Source of the DNA: Linderina pennispora
Taxonomy: Eukaryota > Kickxellomycota > Kickxellomycetes > Kickxellales > Kickxellaceae
Length of the DNA stretch: 64,000 nt
Reading direction: 5' to 3'
Assembly: GCF_002104995.1 (NCBI RefSeq)
Contig: NW_024468249.1
Span: forward strand, 1,984,001-2,048,000
Part shown: positions 1-9,938 of the stretch, one piece after another
How positions within the stretch are numbered: position 1 is the stretch's first letter
Layout of the letters: the number at the start of each line of letters is the position of its first letter
Notes under the pieces: model-generated
What the model was told of the DNA's origin: nothing
The model's database searches: none
The model's input: only the letters and a program-made list of their open reading frames with translations
Made by a program: the position numbers and the translations under genes

Positions 1-1
1 G

Positions 2-331
2 GCGGTGCGCACACAGGCATGGCAAAGTATATTCAGAGATGGGTTCCATTGCGTCGGTGGCGAGCTGGAGCTGGAGGGTACATTTGAGGAGAAGATTCTG
101 ACCAGGGCTGACATCGTTAAGCGGCCGGTGGTGCAGAAGGCGGAGGATATCAGCCTGGGCGGTCTTGTGTGCCAGTTCTGGCCCGAGCTGCACGGCCCGA
201 GCATCGGCATGGCTGTGCGCGAGGTGCGCCGCCGGATGGCAGCCAAAGAGATCGAGAACTCTGAGGAGAACAGGGCGGCGATCACCGAGATTGTGCGTAC
301 GCTGGCCATGTCCAGCACATATAATTTTTAA
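2..331 (+). CDS. 3' end of an unrecognised protein (cut by window edge)
   Basis: The reading frame is open from the left edge to a stop at 329-331, giving about 109 C-terminal residues. The first in-frame start-like codon (base 5) is GTG, so the true start lies outside the window. The visible part is mixed charged and hydrophobic and ends in a helix-like stretch rich in Arg/Glu before the tail SSTYNF. I see no signal peptide, membrane segment or motif I can name. Codon use is GC-rich like the confident genes here, which supports it being real coding sequence. The function cannot be assigned. Confidence 0.55.
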   Translation, partial: AVRTQAWQSIFRDGFHCVGGELELEGTFEEKILTRADIVKRPVVQKAEDISLGGLVCQFWPELHGPSIGMAVREVRRRMAAKEIENSEENRAAITEIVRTLAMSSTYNF

Positions 332-1820
332 TGTTATTCGGATGTGTAGATGTGCTTTTGTTTACAATGAACATGCCCATTTCATTCTAGTCACACCTGG
401 GTGCTGATCTTAATAGCCCGCAACTTTCGGTACCAGCAATACCCCACAGGAACCCTACTACTGATAGTGTTCGAAAGATAGTAGCTGCAGGTGTGGGGTA
501 GAAGCCGAATGTGCGCGTAAAAATAAAAGCCAGACTATTATTATCGCGTACTCGTTACCTTCACAAAGAATCTACACTGGTTCCAGTTGCCTCTTTTGTA
601 GGTATTACTTCGACTGCAAGGAGAAGTCAGACTATCTACCCACGTTCATGGTATTCATCTCAGCAGAAAGGCTGCGCAAACCCGAGACGTCTGAGCACCC
701 AGTATATTTTTAGCCAATGCATTCCTCATGCACAATAGATTTCCGGATACCCTCATCAAGCATGCTTATTTACAGAAGCCTGTGCCAGCCAGCTGAAGGA
801 TGTGCAATAGGCGTATTCGTTCATGTTTTCTGCACATTGCCAACAAGGCGCCGCTGACTTTCATTTTATTTTTCAGTCACAATGGATGTAACAAGTATAC
901 CCAAATAGAAATACTTGATGCTTCTAATGGTATCCTTATTTCTGTCTCGGTAAGACGAGTATCTTGAAACATGTTGGACTTTTGAACGAGGAAAAGTCTT
1001 ATAAATGGTAATGGCGGCCTCCGGCATACTCTCTTTCGACCTCATCACCCAGCATCACCACACCAGCACTATTAGGCCATTGCATTGAGACTGCTACCTC
1101 TCACTTTTTTGCATTTGCATTTGCATTCTTGCACACAATCTTATTCATTTGCCACACCCTTGTTCATCCCGACCTCCTCTCCATCTTGCCTCGTAAGACT
1201 TTCTCGTTGCAATACACTAAACATGATGGCCAGTCAAACTAGCACATATCCGGCATATGGGCAAAGCCATTGCTATGAAGGGCTGCACTCATATGGCCTT
1301 TGGGTTTCAGTGGTGCACCTGCTGTGGCACGCATACAATACAGTGTGCCTACCTGCCATGAAACCTTCAACGGCTGTAAGTGCTAGCAGGCATGATACTT
1401 GCGCATGTCGATTGTTTTGCGCTTTCTCGACTTTCTGTTTTTCACCTAGTGTACATTTCTTTTCCACACCTATTTCTTTTCTTAAATTATCACAATTCCA
1501 CACATTGGTTTCTACATAAACCGTCCGCCACTTCAATTCATAGAGCCATTCATGAACATTTTAAATGCATTATCCATCTGCATTGATTAGTTGGACATTT
1601 TTGTTATTTTTGACCCAATGCAAACATATTATAATAAGATTGGCGGAGGGAGTGGCAAGAGTGTGAAACTACACCACCACCAACCTAGACAATCTTGGGT
1701 TTGAACGAAATGCAAAGGAGATGGACCAAAATAACAAAAAAGCCGTGCAATCCCTAGGACTCAGCGAGCCAGCTGGGAGAAGCACATGTCTACGGGTGGA
1801 CATATAGGAGATAGGAGGGT
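332..1820. other. Gene-poor stretch with one weak candidate gene
   Basis: No conserved protein is visible. A TATA-like element (TATAAA, 1000-1005) is followed by a pyrimidine-rich leader and two adjacent ATGs (1223, 1226). These open a short frame beginning MMASQTSTYPAYGQ that runs into a GTAAGT splice-donor-like hexamer at 1376. This could be the first exon of a small gene, but no second exon can be established. The rest is AT-richer DNA with no supported feature. Confidence 0.3.
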
Positions 1821-2165
1821 TTAGATGTGGCTGTCAAGGGTGGTCTTGACGGCGTTCATGACGCTGGTGCGGATCTTGGCGCGGACGTCGGGGGTGAAAG
1901 CCTGGTTAACGACCTGGGCGGCCTCACGGACAATCTTCTGCGAGTCGGCCAGGGCCTCCTCGAAGGTCGGGCGCATGCTGCGGACAATCTGGCTGGCGAC
2001 CTGGACGATCGGGGTGGTGGCCTCGTGGACGGCGCGGTCAATGTTCTTGACCTGCTCGGTCGACAGACCGAACAGACGCTCGGAGATCTGCGAGTTGGTC
2101 AGGACATCGAGGGTAGCGGCGGCCTGGCTGGCGATGGCGGCGATGGCGAAGAGCTTGAACTGCAT
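1821..2165 (-). CDS. Small secreted alpha-helical protein, unknown function
   Basis: The ATG at 2165 gives a 114-residue protein starting MQFKLFAIAAIASQAAA, a good secretory signal peptide (short basic n-region, hydrophobic core, AxA-type cleavage site). The open frame extends further upstream, but that part is not signal-like and overlaps the promoter, so the internal ATG is preferred. The mature part is about 97 residues of mixed polar and hydrophobic sequence that looks fully helical, without cysteines, ending in DSHI. A TATA box lies about 93 bp upstream. I do not recognise the family; a small secreted or cell-surface protein is the most that can be said. Confidence 0.7.
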   Translation of the reverse strand: MQFKLFAIAAIASQAAATLDVLTNSQISERLFGLSTEQVKNIDRAVHEATTPIVQVASQIVRSMRPTFEEALADSQKIVREAAQVVNQAFTPDVRAKIRTSVMNAVKTTLDSHI

Positions 2166-2257
2166 TTGCTGAAGTAGGCGAGTATATCTGTAATCGAGGG
2201 TGAACTTGATTGATGCTTTTTCTCTCCTTGCCTTTGCCAGGCCCTTTGCAGAAGGGT

Positions 2258-2264
2258 TATATAC
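2258..2264 (-). promoter_or_regulatory. TATA box of the small secreted protein gene
   Basis: TATATAA on the minus strand, about 93 bp upstream of the ATG at 2165. The spacing matches the TATA boxes of other genes in the window. Confidence 0.6.
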
Positions 2265-2866
2265 CATGGCTGGCAGATGGAGAGGGATTATAGCAAAGCG
2301 ACTGCTGTTTGCGTTCTATCCCATTTGGCTGCCCATTGATGGCTGGAATGGTGGCTACTGGAGCCGTACATGGCCAGTGCCAGCCATGCCATTTTTGAGA
2401 GTCAATAGGCCGCATACATTCGTCTGTTTGCAAAAATGCCCCTCTGCAGCTCCATACATAGAAGTCAATAATGATATACACTTGGGCTGTTCCCGAACAA
2501 CATTATTGTTCGCTCTTAGCAGGTATGCATCAATTCAAATCCATACATATATGTGGCAGGTGCGCAGGCAATGTCTACGGCTTTTGATTGCTTGCAATCT
2601 ATTTGCCTATCGACCGCCATACAATGCGTAATGCAAGGCACGCTTAGGCATTACTTTCGTAGTGTTGTGCGATTCGGCTAAAACAAATGCAAATATATAC
2701 GAATCAGCAAGGCATGGCGTACGTGTTTGTGGTATTAGTTGTATAACTACTGCAATAAGCGCAAGCGCCATTCGAAAAAAGGGAAGCGTGTGTATAGAAA
2801 GTGAGCAAGAGGTCCAGAGGCAATTAGAGGGCTGGCACTGGTGCCACTATGTGCAAGATTCACATC

Positions 2867-3988
2867 TTAACAGGTATCATAGTCGACTGTGGCAGTTTTG
2901 AAGTAGATGCCGTTGATCAAGAGGAAGAACGCTTGGGCGGCCACAATGGAGATGGCAGCATACGCCATGGATCTCCGCGACGACAGGCTAGTGACCTCGA
3001 CAGTAAAGGTGGAGATGGTTGTCAGACACCCGCAGAACCCATCAGCCATGGCGGCCAAGACATAGCATGCAGGCACCGACGGACCCACCACCGCGCCGGT
3101 CTGACACAGATGCACAATGGAAAGGGACCATCGACCCAAACACATTGGCAAGGAAGCGTGCCGACTGGGCAGATTGCGGGCACGCGCGGCACGAAGCGTG
3201 GCGGCTTCGCGTTGAATTTAGACAGCTGCCAGCGGAGGAGCGTGCCGATGGGGCCAAACAACAGCGCAACACTGACAGAGCGCGTATGCCAAGCTAATGC
3301 GATGACCACGGCAGTGGACCGATTGTGCCCAGCACGGCAAATACTACCAGGGTTGCGTCAGGTAAGGCGCCACTGCGACCAGCCCATCCAGCCTGCACGT
3401 CTGGCGGCCGGCTGCACTGGGAAATTTCCTGTATCCATCCCGTCCAATCGGCAGGCCGGTTGGCAATGGCCTCGCTGGGGCATCATAGCACAGGCGGATC
3501 TCGCGCCCGACCATTTGGCCAAGCCGAAACGCACCGACAGACCCGCCCAATGTCACCGTGATCTCGGTCATACCGCCAAGGAAGTTTTTGAACCGCGTGT
3601 GGTTGTACCGCTGGCTGTTGAAAAACATATCGTAGACGCCCAGCTGCCACGACGAGAACGTGGTGATTGAGCCGCACAGACCCGTGGATGATACCGAGAT
3701 TCAGGGCCGGCGAGTGGCTGACCAAGGACGCCCTTGAGCTGCGAGGCTATGCCCATTATGAAGCACCCGACCATTTGCGACCAGATGAGGGCGAATGCTG
3801 GCGCGCCGTCGTAGCTGAAGAGCCGGTTGAGGTGCACGCGTATCAGCACGCCCACCATCGAGAACAGCACGAGGCTGGCGATCACCTGGGCCCTCGTAGA
3901 GGAACCGGGGTGTGGGCATGCGTGGGGGCGGCGGCGATGTCTGTGAAGATGCATCAACGGGTATCTCTGTTCGATCGTCTGCCGGCAT
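2867..3988 (-). CDS. FEX: Fluoride export protein (FEX, CrcB/Fluc family), reading frame interrupted
   Basis: FEX exports fluoride through a membrane channel; fungal members hold two CrcB-like halves in one chain of about 375 residues. From the ATG at 3988 to the stop at 2867-2869 the span fits that length (about 374 codons). Family signatures appear in order in different minus frames: GVLIRVHLNRLF near the N-terminus, SITTFSSWQLG in the first half, GPIGTLLRWQLSKFN at the start of the second half, and GFCGCLTTISTFTVEV near the C-terminus. The frame changes at about six places, each compatible with one extra base; one lies in CCAAG at 3722-3726, where CCAG restores the frame. No catalytic segment seems to be missing, so sequence error is more likely than decay, but a true pseudogene cannot be excluded. 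Confidence 0.8.
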
Positions 3989-4222
3989 GGTAAGCAAAGG
4001 CACGGTAGGAATAAAAACTTTACAAGCAAAGAAAAAGATGCGGTTCTAGGGGAGAACGATCCATCCAGGATGACAATCTTTTTTTGTTGTGAGCGGGCTC
4101 CATATTCGCAACATTATGCAGCAAGTGCGCATAGTCCGCCCCTGTCCGTTTTGGTGGACGGTTCCAGCAGCCCCAACTGTGCATAATTACTTGTATTCTA
4201 CCTCACCACTCCACCCACACAT

Positions 4223-4905
4223 ATGGACGAAATTGACCCATTCGAGGCGCGCCTCCTGTTCAGCAACATGCTGGATAACCTGAACAGGCGCTCAGCCCAC
4301 CATCGACCGGGTATCGAGTTTTGCGATCAAAAACACCACGGTCGCCGACAATCCTGATGGACTGCATTCTGGAGAAGCTCGACAAACTCTCGAATTGCGC
4401 CGCGGCTCAACCTCCTGTTTGTGGTAGACGCAATTCTAGGCAGGCAACAGCCGCAATAGCACCACCGACTGGCACGACCTGGTGGCAAAGGAAGTGTTTG
4501 CGATCGTGCAGGCGGCGATCCCGGAGAACTCGAGCGGCGACGCCAATATCCAGCAGGCGCGCAAGGTCGTCAATGGCTGGAAGCGCAAGGGGTATTTCGA
4601 CAAGGCATTGATGGAGAAGATCGAGAAGCTGTTTGCTAACCGCGTTGGCGGCAGCACGACCACAGGCAGCGGGATGCGGCACCAGGAGATCCTGAAGAGA
4701 ATCGAGGAAGACAGGGAGAGGCACAAGAGGCACAAGGAAGACCTGTGGATCCGGCCGGTGGACGAAGCCAGAGGAGGATGAGCTGAACTCGTACTGGGAG
4801 ACCACCAGCGACTTTAATGACGCCGATTGGCAGGAGATCACAGAGGAAAACGAGACGTACCGCCAGGAGATTCGTGTGCTGGAGATCATCAAAAACTCGG
4901 TGTAG
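4223..4905 (+). CDS. CTK3: CTD kinase subunit gamma (Ctk3-like CID protein), interrupted frame
   Basis: Ctk3 is the CID-like gamma subunit of the CTDK-I kinase that phosphorylates the RNA polymerase II C-terminal domain. The ATG at 4223 opens with MDEIDPFEARLLFSNMLDNL, close to the start of the family. Further blocks follow in shifted frames: a DCILEKLDKLS helix, LNLLFVVDAIL, then WHDLVAKEVFAIVQAAIPEN, ARKVVNGWKRKGYF and a coiled, charged tail with RIEEDRERHKRHKED. The last exon-like block ends in EIIKNSV at the stop 4903-4905. About five frame changes occur, all repaired by deleting one base. The clearest is CTAGG at 4436-4440, where CTGG gives AILAGNSRNSTTDW in one frame. Assignment rests on motif order, not a database search. 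Confidence 0.72.
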
Positions 4906-4973
4906 GCCTTGCTCTCTTATCCGCAGCCTGTTCTTTTATTAAAATAAAATTATTGGCGCTCTTTCTGAATTAT

Positions 4974-5543
4974 ATGCTACATTCGACGAAATCAGCACGC
5001 AATTCCCTGGCCAAGCCGTTCAAGTCGCCAGCGCAAGCTGCCGCCCACGCCAGCCAAGGAGCTAGCAGGCGAATGCCAGACACCGCCACCAAAGAAGCGG
5101 CGACTTAGCCCACCGCCCACCAGCACGCCAAAGACGCCCACACGCACACCCCGACGGGCACTCCGCACTCCGCAGACAGGCAGCGCCAGCCTACGCTCAG
5201 TGCTGTCAAAGTCGCCGATGGCGCCGCGGTTTGCAATCAACGACAAAGAGACGCTAGAGCTGCTGCAGGAGAAAGCCTAGGCTGCAGAAGGAGCTGCTGG
5301 AGACGCGCGAGCAGGTAGGCGATGCTGGAGCGCGCGCATCTGCTAATCGAGAAGGGCGATGCAGAGACAGTCGACGGGCTGGTAGAAAAGTGGCAGGCAG
5401 CGTGTGCAGCAGCCAGCGAGGACCTGTTTGCTGTGCTCAAACCGATGATGGAGGAACAGCGGCAGACAGCCAGTGCCGAAAACACAGACATTGACATTGC
5501 GTACATGCTTAGGCGACTGGGCATCGACCCAGAGCTGTTTTGA
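4974..5543 (+). CDS. SFR1: Swi5-dependent recombination repair protein (Sfr1/Mei5-like), interrupted
   Basis: Sfr1 (Mei5) partners Swi5 and stimulates Rad51/Dmc1 strand exchange in homologous recombination. The ATG at 4974 is followed by SLAKPFKSP, a motif typical of the Sfr1 N-terminal region, then a basic Pro/Thr-rich linker (TPKTPTRTPRRALRTP). The C-terminal coiled-coil is LELLQEKA..LQKELLETREQV, and the conserved end block runs WQAACAAASEDLFAVLKP to YMLRRLGIDPELF at the stop 5541-5543. The frame changes three times, each fitting one extra base. The T in GCCTAGG (5275-5281) creates an in-frame TAG; removing it restores EKARLQKEL. The gene lies 68 bp downstream of CTK3 and its 3' end faces the PB1 gene. 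Confidence 0.7.
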
Positions 5544-5556
5544 AAAGAGGGGCAAT

Positions 5557-6240
5557 TTATTGGTGGCCCTGCACTGGGCTCTGCATTCCCGACAGCGGCT
5601 GCTGCGGGCGTGGCGGGGGAAGCGTAGAGTTTGACATGTTGCTTGACGTTGCCGTACCCAGGGCCCATGGCTACAGGTCCGGCCTGCATGGCGCTCTGGC
5701 TCATGTTCTGCGGCACCGGCCCAGGCGCCAGGACTGGTAGCCACGGGCGGGCGCGGTGGCCTGACATCCAGCGCCGGTCTGCAGGCTGGTGAAGCTGATT
5801 TCTGAGCCGGCACGGCTCGGCGCCATGCCCGGGAATCCCGACGACGGCATCGGCATGGCCACCGTGGGCCGGCCCTCGACCGCCTGCACCGAGTCCATGC
5901 GTGACGCCGTGCGTCCCTCAGCAATGACATGCACCAGCACGTAGTCGGTGCTGGCAGTCTCCTCGAACATGATGCGCAGCCCGCCGTCGTCGGTGACATT
6001 GATCTTGGAGCCCGTGTCGTCAGTGTACTGGATGTACACGTCCTCCTGCGCGATACTGAACAACACGCGCAGCCCACTGACTAGCTTGTACCACGTCAGT
6101 TGCTCGGGGTTCTCAAAGTAGTACCGGAAGTACAGCTCGCCGCCGTTGTCTGTGAACTTGAGCACCCGCCCGCCCTTTTTGATGATGTAGTCCTTCTGCT
6201 CCTGCCGGGTCATAACCATGGCTGTCGCAGCCTTCGCCAT
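5557..6240 (-). CDS. PB1 domain protein, C-terminus frame-shifted
   Basis: The ATG at 6240 (MAKAATAMVMTRQEQ) is chosen over an upstream GTG. Residues from about 22 to 105 form a PB1 domain: the basic strand GGRVLKFTDNGGEL, helix LTWYKLVSGLRVLFSI, and an acidic OPCA-like segment (YIQYTDDTGSKINVTDDGGL). PB1 domains mediate front-to-back heterodimerisation in signalling proteins. The rest is a Pro/Gly/Gln/Ala-rich tail with GPVPQNMSQSAMQ and AMGPGYGNVKQHVK. Two or three frame changes in the tail each fit one extra base; the end at 5557-5559 is my best guess. No kinase or other domain is attached, and I cannot name the orthologue. Confidence 0.65.
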
Positions 6241-7678
6241 TTGCACGCCTGATTATTATTATTATTAGTCGAAATTAGTGCTCAAATGAGGAACAAAAAG
6301 GTTGAAATAGTAAAAATTCCCAAGCTGGTTGTCTCCCCAGGCTTGCGAGATGTACGTTGTGGCTCTGCCATGCATGGGACGCAGAATAGGCACCAGGGCC
6401 AGATGACCGGAACACTACACCTCAGCCATGATACTCCACATGCCCGCTCCCCGTGGCAGCGGACATATATGCCCAAGCACCTGGATAATCACCTAATCCA
6501 ATTAACCGCACAGATGTGGCATTGGCTTGCCACTGGACGGGAGGCGGGCGGCGCTGTTCGAGAGATCCAAGCCAGCGGACCTGCAGGCGGCCAGCCAAGG
6601 GGCGGGTTGGTTGAAGCGAGGAATGCAGAGCACAGCTGGGCTCACATCCCACTACATCGGTGCCCACCCATGATGTCATTGCGGGCCACTCTCCAGCCCA
6701 GGTGCACGCTGGGTTGGCTCTTTGGCAACAGGAATGATTTCCCGCCGCCTGCGTGTGCTGCTCCCATGGACATCACTCTTCCTGCCATCGACATTCGGCC
6801 ACTAACCGCCCAATGAACGCAGCCAGCGTGTTCGGCGGTTGGGACAGAAATCCTCCGGTTCCTGACCTTCAGATGATGCAGGATCACTTTTCATCATGCG
6901 TGTTTGGCCATTTTTTCCCCAAAAAGCCCGACCGCACGCCAGTTGGCTTGTCCGCCTGTCGGCCCATCGGGAAAGCATCAACTGATGTTTATTTCTCTGT
7001 CCCCCAGCTTCTTGATCTACACTGTCGCGAGTGGACCGACCCTGTCCACCAGGCACGTCACCCAGCCGAGCCGCGCATTGGCACAGCCAGCGAACTCAGG
7101 GGAGTCTGTGGCTGCTGCAGGCCCCTTGGCCATGCGGGCGCGATCGCTAAAAGCAGAAAGGGGGGAGACACGCCAGCTGCTGTTGCCGGAGACGTGCTGG
7201 CAAATTAAGCCTGCCTGTGTGCGACGTCACCGAATCCCGACGTCCTCGCAGTAGCGAGTTCCCAAAAAACCGCTGGGTGGCGAGCCGGCCCACGACCGCG
7301 CCCCCCAACCGAATTCGCGCACATAGCGCTCACCACACACCCTAACCCGACCTAGACCGGCCCGCATGCTCCAATTTGTCTCAACACACCACAGGCAGCC
7401 TCCCCGCCCATGCGTAGGGTGGGGGCCAGCCAACCCACCCCCTGTCGGGTGCAGCGCGCTATTTTTCCCGCCCTTCGCCTTCGCCCTCCCCATGAGTGCG
7501 TGCATTGTGTGATGGGCACAGTTTCCATCCCCTCCTCCTGGGCAGCGCTGATGCAAGTGCCGCCACGAGTATATAAGACCTGGCCCACGTCGCGTCCTTG
7601 CCGTAGAGAGCTCAAGAATTTCTTCGATTCAACTTCCCCCCTCTCTTTCCCCCTCGATTCTTTCACTAGATATCAACA
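6241..7678. promoter_or_regulatory. Intergenic region containing the enolase promoter
   Basis: Divergent region between the PB1 gene and enolase. It starts with a short ATT repeat (6253-6267). The last 120 bp hold a TATA box and a CT-rich leader typical of a highly expressed fungal gene. Long open frames exist in the middle but show no recognisable protein or consistent codon bias, so I list none as genes. Confidence 0.5.
7570..7576 (+). promoter_or_regulatory. TATA box of enolase
   Basis: TATATAA, 103 bp upstream of the enolase ATG, followed by a pyrimidine-rich leader (CCCCCCTCTCTTTCCCCCTC) and the start context CAACAATGGCC. Confidence 0.75.
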
Positions 7679-8989
7679 ATGGCCATCACCAAGATTCACG
7701 CTCGCCAGATCTTCGACTCGCGCGGTAACCCTACCGTCGAGGTTGACATGACCACCGACAAGGGCCTGTTCCGCGCCGCTGTGCCCTCGGGTGCTTCCAC
7801 CGGTGTCCACGAGGCTCTCGAGCTCCGTGACGGTGGTGCCGACTACATGGGCAAGGCTGTCCTCAAGGCTGTCGCCAACGTCAACGGGGAGCTCGGCCCC
7901 GCCCTGATCGCCGCCAACATCGACGTCGCCGACCAGAAGGCCATCGACGAGTTCATGCTCAAGCTCGACGGCACCCCGAACAAGTCCAAGTTCGGTGCCA
8001 ACGCCATCCTCGGTGTCTCCCTGGCCGCTGCCAAGGCCGGTGCCGCCCAGAAGGGTGTCCCCCTGTACCAGCACTTCCGCGACCTGTCGGGCCGCAACCA
8101 CGACAAGTTCGTTCTGCCCGTCCCCTCGTTCAACGTCCTGAACGGTGGCTCGCACGCTGGCAACAAGCTGGCCATGCAGGAGTTCATGATCCTGCCCACT
8201 GGCGCCGCCTCGTTCACTGAGGCCATGAAGATGGGCTCCGAGGTCTACCACCACCTCAAGTCTGTCATCAAGGCCAAGTACGGCCAGGACGCTACCAACG
8301 TCGGTGACGAGGGTGGCTTCGCCCCCAACATTCAGGACAACGAGGAGGGTCTCGAGCTCCTGACTGAGGCCATCGCCAAGGCCGGCTACACTGGCAAGAT
8401 CGAGATCGGCATGGACTCGGCTGCCTCCGAGTTCTACAAGGACGGCAAGTACGACCTGGACTTCAAGAACAAGGACTCGGATCCCTCCAAGTGGGTCGAC
8501 ACCAAGGGTCTTGCTGACATCTACAGCGGCTTCGCCGACAAGTACCCTGTCTCCACCATTGAGGATCCCTTCGACCAGGACGACTGGGAGGCCTACATCC
8601 ACCTCCAGGCCACCCTGGGCCAGAAGATCCAGATTGTCGGTGACGACCTGCTTGTGACCAACCCCAAGCGCATTGCCACCGCCGTCGAGAAGAAGGCCTG
8701 CAACGCCCTCCTGCTCAAGGTCAACCAGATCGGTACCATCACCGAGTCCATCGAGGCCGCCAACATGTCGTTCGGCGCCGGCTGGGGTGTCATGGTCTCC
8801 CACCGCTCGGGCGAGACCGAGGACTCGACCATCGCCGACCTCGTTGTTGGTCTCGGAACTGGCCAGATCAAGACCGGTGCCCCGTGCCGCTCGGAGCGCC
8901 TGGCCAAGTACAACCAGATCCTCCGCATTGAGGAGGAGCTCGGCGACAAGGCTGTCTACGCTGGCAAGAACTTCCGTGCCCCCTTCTAA
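7679..8989 (+). CDS. ENO1: Enolase (2-phospho-D-glycerate hydro-lyase)
   Basis: Cytosolic glycolytic enzyme converting 2-phosphoglycerate to phosphoenolpyruvate with Mg2+. The 436-residue product is the normal length and is intact. Visible hallmarks are the N-terminal [13 protein letters not shown], the loop [16 protein letters not shown], metal ligands in [21 protein letters not shown] and [10 protein letters not shown], the catalytic lysine in [11 protein letters not shown] and the signature [15 protein letters not shown]. The start context CAACAATGG and extreme use of C-ending codons indicate very high expression. There is no intron. Together with the TATA box at 7570 this is the best-supported gene in the window. 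A 463-codon frame on the opposite strand is a codon-bias shadow. Confidence 0.99.
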   Translation: MAITKIHARQIFDSRGNPTVEVDMTTDKGLFRAAVPSGASTGVHEALELRDGGADYMGKAVLKAVANVNGELGPALIAANIDVADQKAIDEFMLKLDGTPNKSKFGANAILGVSLAAAKAGAAQKGVPLYQHFRDLSGRNHDKFVLPVPSFNVLNGGSHAGNKLAMQEFMILPTGAASFTEAMKMGSEVYHHLKSVIKAKYGQDATNVGDEGGFAPNIQDNEEGLELLTEAIAKAGYTGKIEIGMDSAASEFYKDGKYDLDFKNKDSDPSKWVDTKGLADIYSGFADKYPVSTIEDPFDQDDWEAYIHLQATLGQKIQIVGDDLLVTNPKRIATAVEKKACNALLLKVNQIGTITESIEAANMSFGAGWGVMVSHRSGETEDSTIADLVVGLGTGQIKTGAPCRSERLAKYNQILRIEEELGDKAVYAGKNFRAPF

Positions 8990-9560
8990 ATTTCTAATCA
9001 CTGAAGTTTGTTGAAACCAAAGAAATCCATTCTGTATAAATCGTAAACAAGATCTCCAGCTCATGCCGTGAATGTGATAACGGGTTCCTGCGACTTCCGA
9101 GCGCTATCTGCCAGCAATGGCTCATGGGGTTCGTGCCGATTGCGAATGCCTCTGAGACTGCTTTTTCGCTGCCTCCATGCAAATCCCAGCCTATCCAGCG
9201 ACAGTGGTAAGGAAGGCTTTGGGCGGCGCTTGAAACCCTGGGCAAGGGATCATCCGTGCTCCTTGCCCCCTACGTTCATGTCAGAGGACACGCGATATAT
9301 CTGGCCACAGGAGCTTTCCCACCACCAGGAAGTCATCCTTATTCCGGTCTGCTCCGGGTCATAGGACGATCATTATTCAGCAAGAAGTGCTTTTTTGCTG
9401 TTTCTCCGAGTAAAAAATGACGGCAATTCCCACCGCTCAGGCCACCCGGTTTCCCTTTTACACGGTTCACGATAGGCCATATCCACTGCCCATCGGATAA
9501 ATCAGATCAATTTACAGCGCCTGTATTACAAGAGCACTTTATTCAGCATGGCACAGTACA
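8990..9560. other. Enolase 3' flank, no gene seen
   Basis: Starts with the AT-rich enolase 3' untranslated region. I find no conserved protein, RNA gene or repeat before the coding-like repeat that follows. Confidence 0.4.
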
Positions 9561-9561
9561 T

Positions 9562-9912
9562 GTGAAGATAGCGGGGTTTGGCTCCGGCTTCAAATACCCT
9601 TGCAGAGGACGACAAGGTGCTGCCCACAGCGCGGAAAGAACGAGCGAGGTACTGCTAATGGCTCTCCTGGCAGCAGGCACCATACGTGCATGTTTTATTG
9701 GCCTCCAGCAACACAACCACCACACATTTGTGTACAGCACCAGGATGTGGCGTCATGGCAACAACCAGAGGGGTGTGGTAGGGCCTTTTGGTAGGGTCTT
9801 TGTTGCTCCCAGCTTTTGTCACCACCCTACTGCACACTGCCAATCGCCCTCAGCATGTCGCTCGCATAAAATCCTGATGCGGAATGACCATAGGATCAAT
9901 TTGAAATTATGA
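9562..9912 (+). repeat. Coding-like dispersed repeat, copy 1 (open frame)
   Basis: About 270 bp (9639-9908) match 41908-42170 in the same orientation at roughly 70 percent identity. In the plus frame both copies read TSEVL.MALL and later TFVYSTRM.RH....RGV, and the changes in the best-matching stretch (GTG/GTT, AGC/AGT, AGG/AGA) fall at third codon positions. That is the pattern expected of a sequence once selected as protein. Copy 1 is open for 116 codons with an in-frame ATG at 9657; the upstream start-like codon is GTG. I do not recognise the protein. It may be a remnant of a mobile or multi-copy gene. Confidence 0.6.
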
Positions 9913-9938
9913 CGGAAGCATGTTTTACTAAGGAGACT

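Noticed and set aside
3568-4029. Treating FEX as a plain pseudogene
   Set aside because: All family motifs are present in order and total length is normal; the same kind of indel hits essential genes such as SLD5, so error is likelier than decay.
7673-9064. 463-codon open frame antisense to enolase
   Set aside because: It exists because enolase uses C-ending codons almost exclusively; the Val/Leu/Gly/Asp-rich translation is a shadow.
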